From CAG-390 sp051867815 (lineage in GTDB: Bacteria; Bacillota; Clostridia; Oscillospirales; CAG-272): a DNA stretch of 22,840 nucleotides. A model generated the notes under the pieces. It searched no databases. It was not told the origin of the DNA and saw only the letters and a program-made list of their open reading frames with translations. The DNA lies in NCBI GenBank assembly GCA_051867815.1, contig JBJDZD010000001.1:1-22840 (forward strand). The letters run 5' to 3'. Made by a program: the position numbers and the translations under genes. Numbering within the stretch: the first letter of the stretch is position 1; each line of letters starts with the position of its first letter. This document shows, piece by piece, positions 14,759 through 22,141 of this stretch.

Positions 14759-17302
14759 TCAGGTGAAATTACGTTTGTAGTAGATAATCAGAACTACGAG
14801 TGCCACGATAATGATTGCGATGATGACTATCCACAAATAGAGAAGTGAGGATGTGCCGCCGCCGGAGGTACCCTGAGTGGTGTCGTCACCTGTGCCGGGA
14901 TCATCGGGAGAGGTGGTCTGCTCGGATACGCCGGGAGTTTCAACAGAGGAGCTTTCCGGGGGGGGATTCGTCGTGTCGTCCGTCGTCGTATCATCCGGAT
15001 CGGTGGTAACATCGGTCGTATTATCCGAGGATGGCGGTGTATCGGGAGTATCAACCGGGTCCGTGGTCTGTTCCGACGTTGTAGTGCCTCCGTTTACCGT
15101 TATGGGAAGTGCTATGCGAAGACCGCGGAATTCAAAAACGATCTCTCTGGTATCGGCGGTAATAACGGAGGGACTGTATGTATAGTAACCGTCGGGAACG
15201 AACTGATATCCGAGCGTTCTGTCCGCATACACGATAAGCAATTCCACACCCGTGGGATCGAATTCTTCGCCGATCTCGTAAACGGTCTTGACAGGATATC
15301 TTGAAACGATGATATTTTCGATCGCCGTCGGTTGTACGGTGACCTCGATGGGGTAGGTGATCTGGCCGCCCTCGTATTCGTATACGGCGTAGACGATGAC
15401 CTTTTCGGCAGAGTCGGCGCGAAGAACGAACGCAGTTTCAAGCGAGGGAGAGAAGGAGAAAATCGAAAGCTCAACTATGGAGCCGTCGTTGTAGATCAGG
15501 CTGAGCTTGAGACCGTCAGGGTCGAACGTCTCGCCTTCTTTGTAATCGAGCTTGACAGGGGATGAGGTCGCAACCAAAGCAACGGGAATCTTCTTGGTGA
15601 CGACGATGGGGAAGGAAACGGAGCAATACTTGTCGGCATCGCCGTCGTTGGCGGAGATTACGACCGTGGTGACGTCCGTGGTGAGCGGAGCATCGAGTGC
15701 GGGGGTAAACGTAAGTATGCGAGGATCGACTATCGTTCTGGTGCCGTCGGAAAGATACGCTTCAATTATAAGTCCGGACGTATTGATCAATCCGCCTTCA
15801 AAGTAATTGAGAACGTCGGGCGCACCGATGATATTCAGAGAAACGATGTATGCATCATCTCCAACCTTGATGGAAAGGCTTGTGGAAGCGCCGAAATAAG
15901 TAACAGCTACGGAGTTATCCGCCGCCGTAAGAGGGTCTGAAACGATGAGCTGATAATCGTCGTCGCCAAGCACCTTTCTCGTGCCGTTGGAATACTGAAT
16001 TGCCACGATAAGTCCCGTGCTGTCAAAGGTCTCGCCGATCTCATACTGAACTTTATTGGGGTTCATTACAATATTGAGCGTTCCGACGGGAAGCTCGGTC
16101 TTAAGGAAAGCCGCAAGATCGAAGCCGTTGTGCGAGATTGCTATTTTACTGCCTGCGGCAATAATTTCAGGCGCGGAGATCTCAACCTGTGCGGTAACGT
16201 CGTACACGGTGGTATCTTCATAGACCGCGTTGACTCTGACCTCACCGTTGGCAAAAGCATCGCCGTAATAATAAACGGGTTTGATTCCGGTGACGGTATA
16301 GCTTACGATTACGCAGACATTGAGTTCGATGTTTTCGGTAAACGTATCGGCAATCAAGGTCGCGGCAAACTTTTTGTTGTCATCGGGCGTTACAAGCTCG
16401 GTGGCTGCCGAGATGTCATATTCGGTGATGACCTTTGAGACGGTTTTCGCATCATCGTAATAAGCCGTAACGGTTAGTCCTTCCGGTTTTACGAGTGGCT
16501 GAGCCTGATAAACGCTTACGCTGTCAAGACCTTCGATTTCAATTCCGAGAATGGGAGAGACCTGAATATCAAGAGAGGCAGATAGGCTTTTGCCTTCGCC
16601 GACGCTGTAGCTGACGTTCAACGACGTCGTGAAAGCGGAGAGGGGCGTTTCAAGCGCCGGATAAAAGCTGCACGCGTCAAGCTCAAGCGGCTCCGAGGTG
16701 CCGTCCGTGTAGATCAGGGTAACGGTGAGCGTTGATTGGTCAATGAGGTCAAGAGCGAGATAATCGGTCTTGGTTGCCGTAAGTTCGATCTTGTCGATTA
16801 CCTTCGGCGCGGGAACGACCGTTATGGGCACCTCAAACGTAAAGCCTTCAATACTGAAGGAGATCGAGGTCATGCCGAGAGTAAGCTCTCCGTAATGAGC
16901 TGAGGTCGCCTCGGAGAGGGGGGCTTCGCGCTCGCCGTTCTCGTATTTAATCTTCAGAATAAATCCGCCGGTGTCAAAAAGCTCACCCTCGAAATATTCC
17001 GTCTTTCCCGGGGTCTTTATCTCAATCGCCACGGGTGTCAGAACGGGAGGGTCGGTAACATCAGGTTCGGTACCGGTAACTTCGGACGTTTCCGGGTCGG
17101 TCGCTTCGGGTTCGGTTCCGGTTCCGGTAATTTCCGAGGTTTCCGGCTCGGTAAGTTCCGCAGGAACGGATGTCTCATCCGTAACCTGTGAGAGTTCGGT
17201 GCTTATTTCTCCTGTTTGGTCTGCGAACGAGGGCATTACGCAGATGGAAATAAGACTGCAAACACAGATCAGTAATATAAAGAACTTGAATTTTTTTGCC
17301 AT
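14759..17302 (-). CDS. Cell-surface protein with eight Ig-like (Big_3-type) repeats
   Basis: The 847-residue protein has a signal peptide (KKFKFFILLICVCSLISI, probable cut after SFA at about 27). A Thr/Glu/Pro-rich spacer (30-90) repeats SE(I/V)TGT and (E/V)TDP. Eight repeats of about 80 residues start near 91, 170, 251, 337, 407, 487, 572 and 659. Each opens with a form of (K/T)xxYxxGexFDxxGLxxxxxYxDGT, the bacterial Ig-like group 3 pattern. A Thr/Pro/Asp-rich stalk (740-818) leads to one helix (819-841) and a short basic tail, YYKRNFT. No LPXTG motif is visible, so it is held by the helix rather than by sortase. Such proteins may bind a wall polymer, a partner cell or glycans; no enzymatic domain was seen. 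It has its own promoter and terminator, so it is a single-gene unit. Confidence 0.88.
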   Translation of the reverse strand: MAKKFKFFILLICVCSLISICVMPSFADQTGEISTELSQVTDETSVPAELTEPETSEITGTGTEPEATDPETSEVTGTEPDVTDPPVLTPVAIEIKTPGKTEYFEGELFDTGGFILKIKYENGEREAPLSEATSAHYGELTLGMTSISFSIEGFTFEVPITVVPAPKVIDKIELTATKTDYLALDLIDQSTLTVTLIYTDGTSEPLELDACSFYPALETPLSAFTTSLNVSYSVGEGKSLSASLDIQVSPILGIEIEGLDSVSVYQAQPLVKPEGLTVTAYYDDAKTVSKVITEYDISAATELVTPDDNKKFAATLIADTFTENIELNVCVIVSYTVTGIKPVYYYGDAFANGEVRVNAVYEDTTVYDVTAQVEISAPEIIAAGSKIAISHNGFDLAAFLKTELPVGTLNIVMNPNKVQYEIGETFDSTGLIVAIQYSNGTRKVLGDDDYQLIVSDPLTAADNSVAVTYFGASTSLSIKVGDDAYIVSLNIIGAPDVLNYFEGGLINTSGLIIEAYLSDGTRTIVDPRILTFTPALDAPLTTDVTTVVISANDGDADKYCSVSFPIVVTKKIPVALVATSSPVKLDYKEGETFDPDGLKLSLIYNDGSIVELSIFSFSPSLETAFVLRADSAEKVIVYAVYEYEGGQITYPIEVTVQPTAIENIIVSRYPVKTVYEIGEEFDPTGVELLIVYADRTLGYQFVPDGYYTYSPSVITADTREIVFEFRGLRIALPITVNGGTTTSEQTTDPVDTPDTPPSSDNTTDVTTDPDDTTTDDTTNPPPESSSVETPGVSEQTTSPDDPGTGDDTTQGTSGGGTSSLLYLWIVIIAIIIVALVVLIIYYKRNFT

Positions 17303-17342
17303 ATATCTTAACCGTCCTTTCGGGTATTATTTCTCATTATTT

Positions 17343-17371
17343 ATTATATCATTTGAAAGGTTAAAAGTCAA
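17343..17371 (-). promoter_or_regulatory. Sigma-A-type promoter of the Ig-repeat gene
   Basis: On the minus strand TTGACT (17371-17366), 17 nt, then TATAAT (17348-17343). It lies about 40 nt before the ATG at 17302, whose SD (AAGGA at 17319-17315) is 12 nt away. Confidence 0.82.
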
Positions 17372-17400
17372 TAATGATTTTGTTAATAAAGCATTTAGAA

Positions 17401-17440
17401 AGTAAAAAAGGTTATCGCCGCGGCGATAACCTTTTTTACT
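17401..17440. terminator. 40-bp perfect palindrome, rplU operon terminator
   Basis: AGTAAAAAAGGTTATCGCCG (17401-17420) is followed at once by its exact reverse complement (17421-17440). On the minus strand it gives a GC-rich stem ending in six U residues, 10 nt after the rpmA stop. Because it is symmetrical it would also stop plus-strand transcription. Confidence 0.85.
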
Positions 17441-17450
17441 GCGAAAAGCA

Positions 17451-17729
17451 TTAGTCGGCGTAAACGCTGACCTGCTTCTTTCCGCCTGCCTTGTGCTCAA
17501 ACTTGACTCTACCATCAATGAGAGCGAAGAGAGTGTGGTCGGTGCCCATGCCGACGTTGTTGCCGGGATGGATAGCGGTGCCTCTCTGTCTGATGATGAT
17601 ATTGCCGGCGATTACGGGCTGACCGTCAGCCTTCTTGACACCGAGTCTCTTGGATTCGCTGTCACGGCCGTTCTTGGTGGAGCCTACGCCTTTCTTATGA
17701 GCAAAGAACTGTAATGAAAGTCTAAGCAT
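17451..17729 (-). CDS. rpmA: Ribosomal protein L27 with cleavable N-terminal extension
   Basis: The 92-residue 50S protein reaches toward the peptidyl-transferase centre. It opens MLRLSLQFF and then AHKKGVGSTKNGRDSESKRLG, the conserved L27 core. In Firmicutes such as Staphylococcus aureus this nine-residue leader ends in FF and is removed by the protease Prp before L27 works; the Prp gene is just upstream here, so cleavage after FF is expected. NIIIRQRGTAIHPGNNVGMG and ALIDGRVKFEHK complete a full-length L27. SD GGAGGA is 8 nt before the ATG. It is the last gene of rplU-prp-rpmA. Confidence 0.97.
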   Translation of the reverse strand: MLRLSLQFFAHKKGVGSTKNGRDSESKRLGVKKADGQPVIAGNIIIRQRGTAIHPGNNVGMGTDHTLFALIDGRVKFEHKAGGKKQVSVYAD

Positions 17730-17783
17730 TTCAATTTTCCTCCGTTTAGTTTTTCCGCCGATTGCGGATGCGGTGCGTCGTAA

Positions 17784-18143
17784 TCAGATGTAGTCGCGGT
17801 CTTCAACGTCAACTTCAAGGAAATCTCCGTACTCAAGCGTGAGATCGTTGAGCTGGTAATAGTAAGCCATGAAAAGCCCCGATACCGCATATCTCTTGCG
17901 CTCGTCGTCTTCAAATTCGGGGAGTGCCGCCTTCGAGGATACCTTTATCTTCGTTGCGCCCTCGTTGATATCATATCTGATATCTGAAGCATAAGCGATC
18001 TCAACGGCATTGACGATCAGCATCGTCATGGCCGAAAGAGCAGAGCAGAGAATGTCGTCCCCCGCATCGCCGTAGCCCGTGTGTCCCGTTTCCTCAAAGC
18101 CCCAAAATGTTCCGCCGCTTCTGTAAAATACGACTTTTGTCAT
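17784..18143 (-). CDS. prp: Ribosomal-processing cysteine protease Prp
   Basis: The 119-residue protein matches the Prp (YsxB) family, which trims the L27 N-terminus. The catalytic pair is seen in GHTGYGDAGDDILCSALSAM: His21 and Cys33, 12 residues apart, as in characterised Prp. KVVFYRSGGTFWGFEETGH before it is the usual opening. Position between rplU (6 nt upstream) and rpmA, plus the extension on L27, supports a working protease and substrate pair. The SD is weak and lies in the end of rplU, so coupling is likely. Length is normal to slightly long. Confidence 0.93.
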   Translation of the reverse strand: MTKVVFYRSGGTFWGFEETGHTGYGDAGDDILCSALSAMTMLIVNAVEIAYASDIRYDINEGATKIKVSSKAALPEFEDDERKRYAVSGLFMAYYYQLNDLTLEYGDFLEVDVEDRDYI

Positions 18144-18149
18144 TTCAAA

Positions 18150-18461
18150 TTAGCCTACGATCTTGGTGATCTGAACCTTGGTATAGGGCTGTCTGTGACC
18201 GATCTTCTTCTTCTCGTTCTTCTTAGCCTTGTACTTAAGGACATAGATCTTCTTGTTCTTACCGTTAGCAAGAACGTTAGCAGTTACGCTTGCACCTTCA
18301 ACGGTGGGAGTGCCTGCAACGAAGCCGTTGTCGTTCGACATAGCCATAACCTTGTCAAAAACAACCTCGCTGCCTTCTTCTGCGCCGAGCTTCTCGATAA
18401 AGATGATATCGCCCTCGGTGACTTTGTACTGCTTTCCGCCGGTTTCAATAATTGCGAACAC
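18150..18461 (-). CDS. rplU: Ribosomal protein L21
   Basis: The 103-residue 50S protein binds 23S rRNA near L20. VFAIIETGGKQYKVTEGDII is the classic start, and KIGHRQPYTKVQITKI near the end is also typical. Two GTG codons are possible; GTG 18461 is preferred because GAGAGG lies 9 nt upstream, while the one at 18470 directly abuts that SD and would add a non-conserved LLF-type extension. It is the first gene of the operon, with a strong promoter and a structured leader. Confidence 0.95.
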   Translation of the reverse strand: MFAIIETGGKQYKVTEGDIIFIEKLGAEEGSEVVFDKVMAMSNDNGFVAGTPTVEGASVTANVLANGKNKKIYVLKYKAKKNEKKKIGHRQPYTKVQITKIVG

Positions 18462-18548
18462 GAAAAGCACCTCTCTTTCATTATAGACTCGCTGTACCTC
18501 GGCGATGCCTTTTTCAAGGCATACTTAAAAGAGCCGATTTCAAGCGGC
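18462..18548 (-). promoter_or_regulatory. Structured 5' leader of rplU, possible L21 autoregulatory leader
   Basis: From the expected start near 18547, the roughly 86-nt leader holds two hairpins. GCCG..CGGC (18548-18533) has an 8-nt loop. ATGCCTT-GAAA-AAGGCAT (18522-18505) is a 7-bp stem with a GNRA-type tetraloop. The SD and start follow. L21 leaders that sense free L21 are known in Firmicutes; whether this one matches that family was not testable. Confidence 0.45.
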
Positions 18549-18553
18549 ATATT

Positions 18554-18582
18554 ATTATACAACGAAACTTTCATATTGTCAA
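18554..18582 (-). promoter_or_regulatory. Full-consensus promoter of rplU-prp-rpmA
   Basis: On the minus strand TTGACA (18582-18577), 17 nt, then TATAAT (18559-18554). Both boxes and the spacer are the exact sigma-A consensus, which suits the high demand for ribosomal proteins. Confidence 0.88.
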
Positions 18583-18647
18583 TAGCTTTTTCGAATTTTT
18601 TTCGTAAAATTGCCGAAAAAGTCGAATATTATGAAAATCCCACCCCG

Positions 18648-18659
18648 AATACATGTATT
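18648..18659. promoter_or_regulatory. 12-bp palindrome in the divergent intergenic region
   Basis: AATACATGTATT is a perfect palindrome about 48 nt upstream of the 18708 promoter -35 and 66 nt upstream of the rplU -35. It could be an operator. The 344-bp gap between the divergent genes (18462-18805) otherwise holds only the two promoters, the rplU leader and A/T-rich DNA. Confidence 0.3.
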
Positions 18660-18707
18660 TTTATGCATTTTTTGCGCCTGAACGGATGAGAATTTAATAC
18701 TTTTATA

Positions 18708-18736
18708 TTGACTTTATAACAACAAAGTGCTATAAT
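18708..18736 (+). promoter_or_regulatory. Sigma-A-type promoter of the MoxR/vWA cluster
   Basis: TTGACT at 18708-18713, 17 nt, TATAAT at 18731-18736. The first gene starts about 70 nt downstream and the following genes are tightly spaced, so one transcript likely covers all four. Confidence 0.8.
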
Positions 18737-18805
18737 ATTCCTATTATTAATTTGATTTCATATTTATTGAATTTATATTATTATGTAGACCGTGAGGACC
18801 GTTTT

Positions 18806-20251
18806 GTGAATAGTTTTTACAGTAAATTAAATATACGAATGAGGTGCGCGGTGCTTCTCAGAGCTTTTCTTTGCGGAATTGCTTCGGGAATGCTGATGGC
18901 GGCGGTATATGTCGCCGTTTTCAAGCTCCTCGGTAACGAGCCTGACCTCCTTGCGGCAATTTGCGCCGGATGCGGAGTGGCGCTTTTCACGTTTGCCTTG
19001 TTTCTTTTGATTGCAAGACCTACCAAACGAAGAATTGCCGCAGAGCTTGACCGCCGCTTGGGTCTTAACGAAAAAGTACGGACGATGGTCGAGTTTGCCG
19101 ATGCCGAAGGCGATATGATAGAAGTTCAGCGCGAGGATACGGTCTGTATTCTTGAAGCCGCGCCGAAGAAAGCGTTCAGGAGCCGCCGTGCGGCACTCAA
19201 CGCAATCTTCCCGGCAATAGCCGCCGTTTTGCTTGTCGTTTCCTTCCTTCTGCCTGTTATTGCCGCTCCCGATAATCCTCCCGATGACACTATTGATGAG
19301 AGCGACCTTTGGGCACTCACCGAATGGCATATTACGGCAGTCCGCGAGCTTATTGAACAGATCAAGTCGTCCGAAATGTACGAAAGTGCCAAGCCGCGAC
19401 TGACGGGCGAGCTTGAAAAGCTGCTTTCGGACCTTGCACCGGTCACATCCAAGACGGCAATGAAGCAACGAGTTATCACCTCAATGGTTGCCATCGACGC
19501 CGTCGCGGACGAGATCAATACCTACACCAAGCTTGCAACCGCTCTGGGGGCATCGTCAAGCAAGACGGTGGCGGAGTTTGCGAGTGCGATGGGAGTTCCC
19601 TCCGATCCCATAAACGAGACCGAGTTTGCGGCAATCGTCGCATCATTCAAGGAAGAAACGCTGAAAAACGAGCTTTCGTCATTTGCTTACGCACTTGAGG
19701 CGGCGGCGGATTCCGCAGGCACGGAAAACGACGACCTGCTTTACACCGCCATCTGCGAGAGCGCGGCTCTGCTTAGGGATTATTCCTCAAAAGTCGGCAC
19801 AGACGGCGCCGAGTCGCTTTCCTCGGTATTCGAGGAGGTTGCAAGACGCATAAGTCTTGCGCTTGACGGTCAGGGAATAAACCGATCGGTATCAAATAGC
19901 ACCATTGACGGGCTTATGATCATTTTCGGCGTCGCGTACGGTGAGCTTCCCGAGGAGCTTCGCGTTCGCAATGACGGCGAGGTCGGCACCGAGGGCAACG
20001 AATACGAGGAAAAGGATAATGACGATATCCTCAACCCCGGCGGTCTCGGTGGTGGAGAGGTCATATACGGAAGCAACGACCTCATTTACTATCCCAAGGA
20101 CGACGTTTATATCCGCTACGGCGACGTTATTGACGAATATAACGGCAAAAAGACCTCGATGATCGAGGATTCGCCAATGCCCGATGCGGTAAAGGATTTT
20201 ATTGATAAATATTTCGCAAACCTTTACAATAAAAAGGAAAGCAACGATTGA
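18806..20251 (+). CDS. Uncharacterised membrane protein of a MoxR/DUF58/vWA cluster
   Basis: The 481-residue protein has three probable membrane helices: about 19-40 (FLCGIASGMLMAAVYVAVF), 50-72 (LLAAICAGCGVALFTFALFL) and 138-158 (FPAIAAVLLVVSFLLPVIA). Between helices two and three lies a basic segment, RRIAAELDRRLGLNEKVRTM, recalling the start of DUF4175-like proteins; this is a weak resemblance. Residues 165-390 are mostly helical, Ala/Ser/Glu-rich and exported or cytoplasmic depending on topology. A Gly-rich turn GGLGGGEVIYGS is followed by tyrosine-rich YYPKDDVYIRYGDVIDEYNG and AVKDFIDKYFANL near the end. GTG 18806 is chosen because GAGGA lies 7 nt upstream; the open frame reaches TTG 18752 without an SD. 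It precedes moxR by 16 nt. No enzyme motif was seen. Confidence 0.78.
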   Translation: MNSFYSKLNIRMRCAVLLRAFLCGIASGMLMAAVYVAVFKLLGNEPDLLAAICAGCGVALFTFALFLLIARPTKRRIAAELDRRLGLNEKVRTMVEFADAEGDMIEVQREDTVCILEAAPKKAFRSRRAALNAIFPAIAAVLLVVSFLLPVIAAPDNPPDDTIDESDLWALTEWHITAVRELIEQIKSSEMYESAKPRLTGELEKLLSDLAPVTSKTAMKQRVITSMVAIDAVADEINTYTKLATALGASSSKTVAEFASAMGVPSDPINETEFAAIVASFKEETLKNELSSFAYALEAAADSAGTENDDLLYTAICESAALLRDYSSKVGTDGAESLSSVFEEVARRISLALDGQGINRSVSNSTIDGLMIIFGVAYGELPEELRVRNDGEVGTEGNEYEEKDNDDILNPGGLGGGEVIYGSNDLIYYPKDDVYIRYGDVIDEYNGKKTSMIEDSPMPDAVKDFIDKYFANLYNKKESND

Positions 20252-20267
20252 GAAAGGGAAGAATCCA

Positions 20268-21248
20268 ATGGATAATAAGGAAAAAGTGATTTCGTTCAGA
20301 GATAAAGTGGCTGCTGTCAAGTCGGAACTGGCAAAGGACATGGTCGGCCAGCAGGAGGTGGTTGACAACGTCATCATCGCCATCATTGCAGGCGGAAACG
20401 TCCTTCTCGAAGGCGTTCCCGGCGTTGGTAAAACAAGACTTGTCCGCTCGCTCGGCAGAGTTCTGAACCTCCCATTCTCGAGAATCCAGTTCACCCCCGA
20501 CCTGATGCCCTCCGACGTAACCGGTACCAATGTCATTGAAAAGGACGCGGACGGTAAGATGAACACCGTCTTCCGCAAAGGCCCGATCTTCACAAACCTC
20601 GTCCTTGCCGACGAAATAAACCGTGCTACCCCGAAAACCCAGTCAGCAATGCTTGAGGTAATGCAGGAGCATAAGGTGACCATAGGTACGGATACGCATG
20701 TTCTCGCCGAACCGTTCTTCGTGCTTGCAACGGAGAACCCCATCGAGCAGGACGGCACCTATCCGCTTCCCGAGGCGCAGATGGACCGTTTCGTTTTCAA
20801 GCTCATCATGACCTTCCCCGGTCAGAAGGAGCTTGCGGACATCGTTAAGATGACGCAGATCACCATGGCGGAGACGGCGGACACCGTTCTCGACGGTGGG
20901 GAGATACTTGAAATGCGAGAACTGGCTTCTACGGTTCCGATCATCGACGACGTTCTCGATTACGCAGTCAGATTGGTAACCATGACACATCCCGAGCTTG
21001 ACGGCGCGTCCGAAGTTGCGAAGAAGTACATAAAGTACGGAGCATCCCCCCGTGCGGCGCAGGCTCTCGTCAGCTGCGCAAAGGTTCGCGCACTCATAAA
21101 CGGCAATTATAACGTTTCCTACGAGGATATTGACGCTCTCGCTCTTCCCGTTCTCCGCCACAGAGTAAAGGTAAACTATACCGCAGTAAACGAGCACCTC
21201 GGCATTGACGACGTCATTGCCATGCTAATCAAGGCAAATAAGAAATAA
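20268..21248 (+). CDS. moxR: MoxR-family AAA+ ATPase
   Basis: The 326-residue chaperone-type ATPase has Walker A GVPGVGKT (49-56), FSRIQFTPDLMPSDVTGTNV, Walker B LVLADE (Asp115, Glu116), INRATPKTQSAMLEVMQEHK, the sensor-1 region FVLATENPIEQDGTYPLPEA and QMDRFVFKL with the arginine finger, then SPRAAQALVSCAKV (sensor 2). This is the MRP subgroup of MoxR. Such ATPases usually work with vWA proteins, loading metal or remodelling envelope or enzyme complexes. The open frame extends to 20202 but ATG 20268 is preferred, with AAGGGAAG upstream, giving MDNKEKVISF. It is followed after 5 nt by the DUF58 gene. Confidence 0.94.
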   Translation: MDNKEKVISFRDKVAAVKSELAKDMVGQQEVVDNVIIAIIAGGNVLLEGVPGVGKTRLVRSLGRVLNLPFSRIQFTPDLMPSDVTGTNVIEKDADGKMNTVFRKGPIFTNLVLADEINRATPKTQSAMLEVMQEHKVTIGTDTHVLAEPFFVLATENPIEQDGTYPLPEAQMDRFVFKLIMTFPGQKELADIVKMTQITMAETADTVLDGGEILEMRELASTVPIIDDVLDYAVRLVTMTHPELDGASEVAKKYIKYGASPRAAQALVSCAKVRALINGNYNVSYEDIDALALPVLRHRVKVNYTAVNEHLGIDDVIAMLIKANKK

Positions 21249-21253
21249 ACCGT

Positions 21254-22141
21254 ATGGCAAACAGATTCGTTATTAACGAAGAGCTTCTCTCGCAGATAGA
21301 GACCCTGCAGATAATTCTCAAGAACAATGCCGCGGGCATGTTCGGCGGAATGCGTCGCAGTAAGAATTACGGCTCCTCCTGCGAGTTTGCCGATTACCGC
21401 GACTATATGCCGGGCGACGATATCATGAAGATAGATTGGAATGCGTACGCGCGCTTTGAAAAGCTTTATCAGAAGCTTTATTTCGACGAGCGTCAGATGC
21501 ATACCCGAATCTATATTGATGCAAGCCGTTCGATGCAATACGGCGACGAAAAGAAGGCAGAGCAGGCTCTGAGGCTCGCCGCCACCATAGCATACCTTTC
21601 CGTCTGTGAGATGGACAAGGTGTCGATATACGTCATAAGAGAGGGAAGTGCCGAGAGCATTATTTCCTCGATAGTCGGCAAGGAAGCCTATCTTTCCGAG
21701 ATCGGTAAGCTCAACGCCGTCGATTTTGAAGGTGACAGCCATATAAGCCGCGCCATTCTGCCCTCAAAGGTCGGCATGGGCGACGGTCTGTCCGTAATCA
21801 TATCGGATTTTATGACCGAAAACAATTTTGAGGATGCCATAGATTTCCTCGTTGACCGCAAAAGGGACGTTCTCTGTATGCAGGTCATGACACGCGAGGA
21901 GCAGAATCCGCAGATACGCGGAAAAATGCACCTCTTTGATTCCGAGGACGCTTCCCGTTTCTATCGCAAGAATATAGATAAAGAGATCGTCCGTGCGTAC
22001 AAAGAAGCTCTTGCCTACGTTAAGAGCCGAATATCCGATTATTGCCGCTCGCGCGGAGCGGACTACATGTTCGTTTGCGCAGATGATACGGTAAGCGAGA
22101 TATTCTTTGAAAAATTAGTCAATACCGGAGTGTTAAAGTGA
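21254..22141 (+). CDS. DUF58-domain protein
   Basis: The 295-residue protein carries the DUF58 signature YGSSCEFADYRDYMPGDDIM then KIDWNAYARFEKLYQKLYFD. A vWA-like fold follows, in which TRIYIDASRSMQYGDEKKAE holds a DxSxS metal-site motif at Asp89. There is no N-terminal membrane helix, unlike many DUF58 proteins, so it is likely cytoplasmic or bound through partners. DUF58 genes regularly follow moxR and precede BatA-type genes, as here. The start ATG 21254 lies 5 nt after the moxR stop. The end overlaps the next start by 4 nt (GTGA), implying coupled translation. Confidence 0.92.
   Translation: MANRFVINEELLSQIETLQIILKNNAAGMFGGMRRSKNYGSSCEFADYRDYMPGDDIMKIDWNAYARFEKLYQKLYFDERQMHTRIYIDASRSMQYGDEKKAEQALRLAATIAYLSVCEMDKVSIYVIREGSAESIISSIVGKEAYLSEIGKLNAVDFEGDSHISRAILPSKVGMGDGLSVIISDFMTENNFEDAIDFLVDRKRDVLCMQVMTREEQNPQIRGKMHLFDSEDASRFYRKNIDKEIVRAYKEALAYVKSRISDYCRSRGADYMFVCADDTVSEIFFEKLVNTGVLK

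Noticed and set aside
14877..15185. Ser/Val-rich plus-strand frame over the surface-protein stalk
   Set aside because: It is the reverse complement of the low-complexity Thr/Asp/Pro stalk of the minus-strand gene.
18462..18470. Upstream GTG (18470) as the rplU start
   Set aside because: It directly abuts the SD and adds residues absent from L21; GTG 18461 gives the standard start.
19892..20758. 288-codon antisense frame spanning the 18806 gene and moxR
   Set aside because: It crosses two well-supported coding genes and has no start signals.
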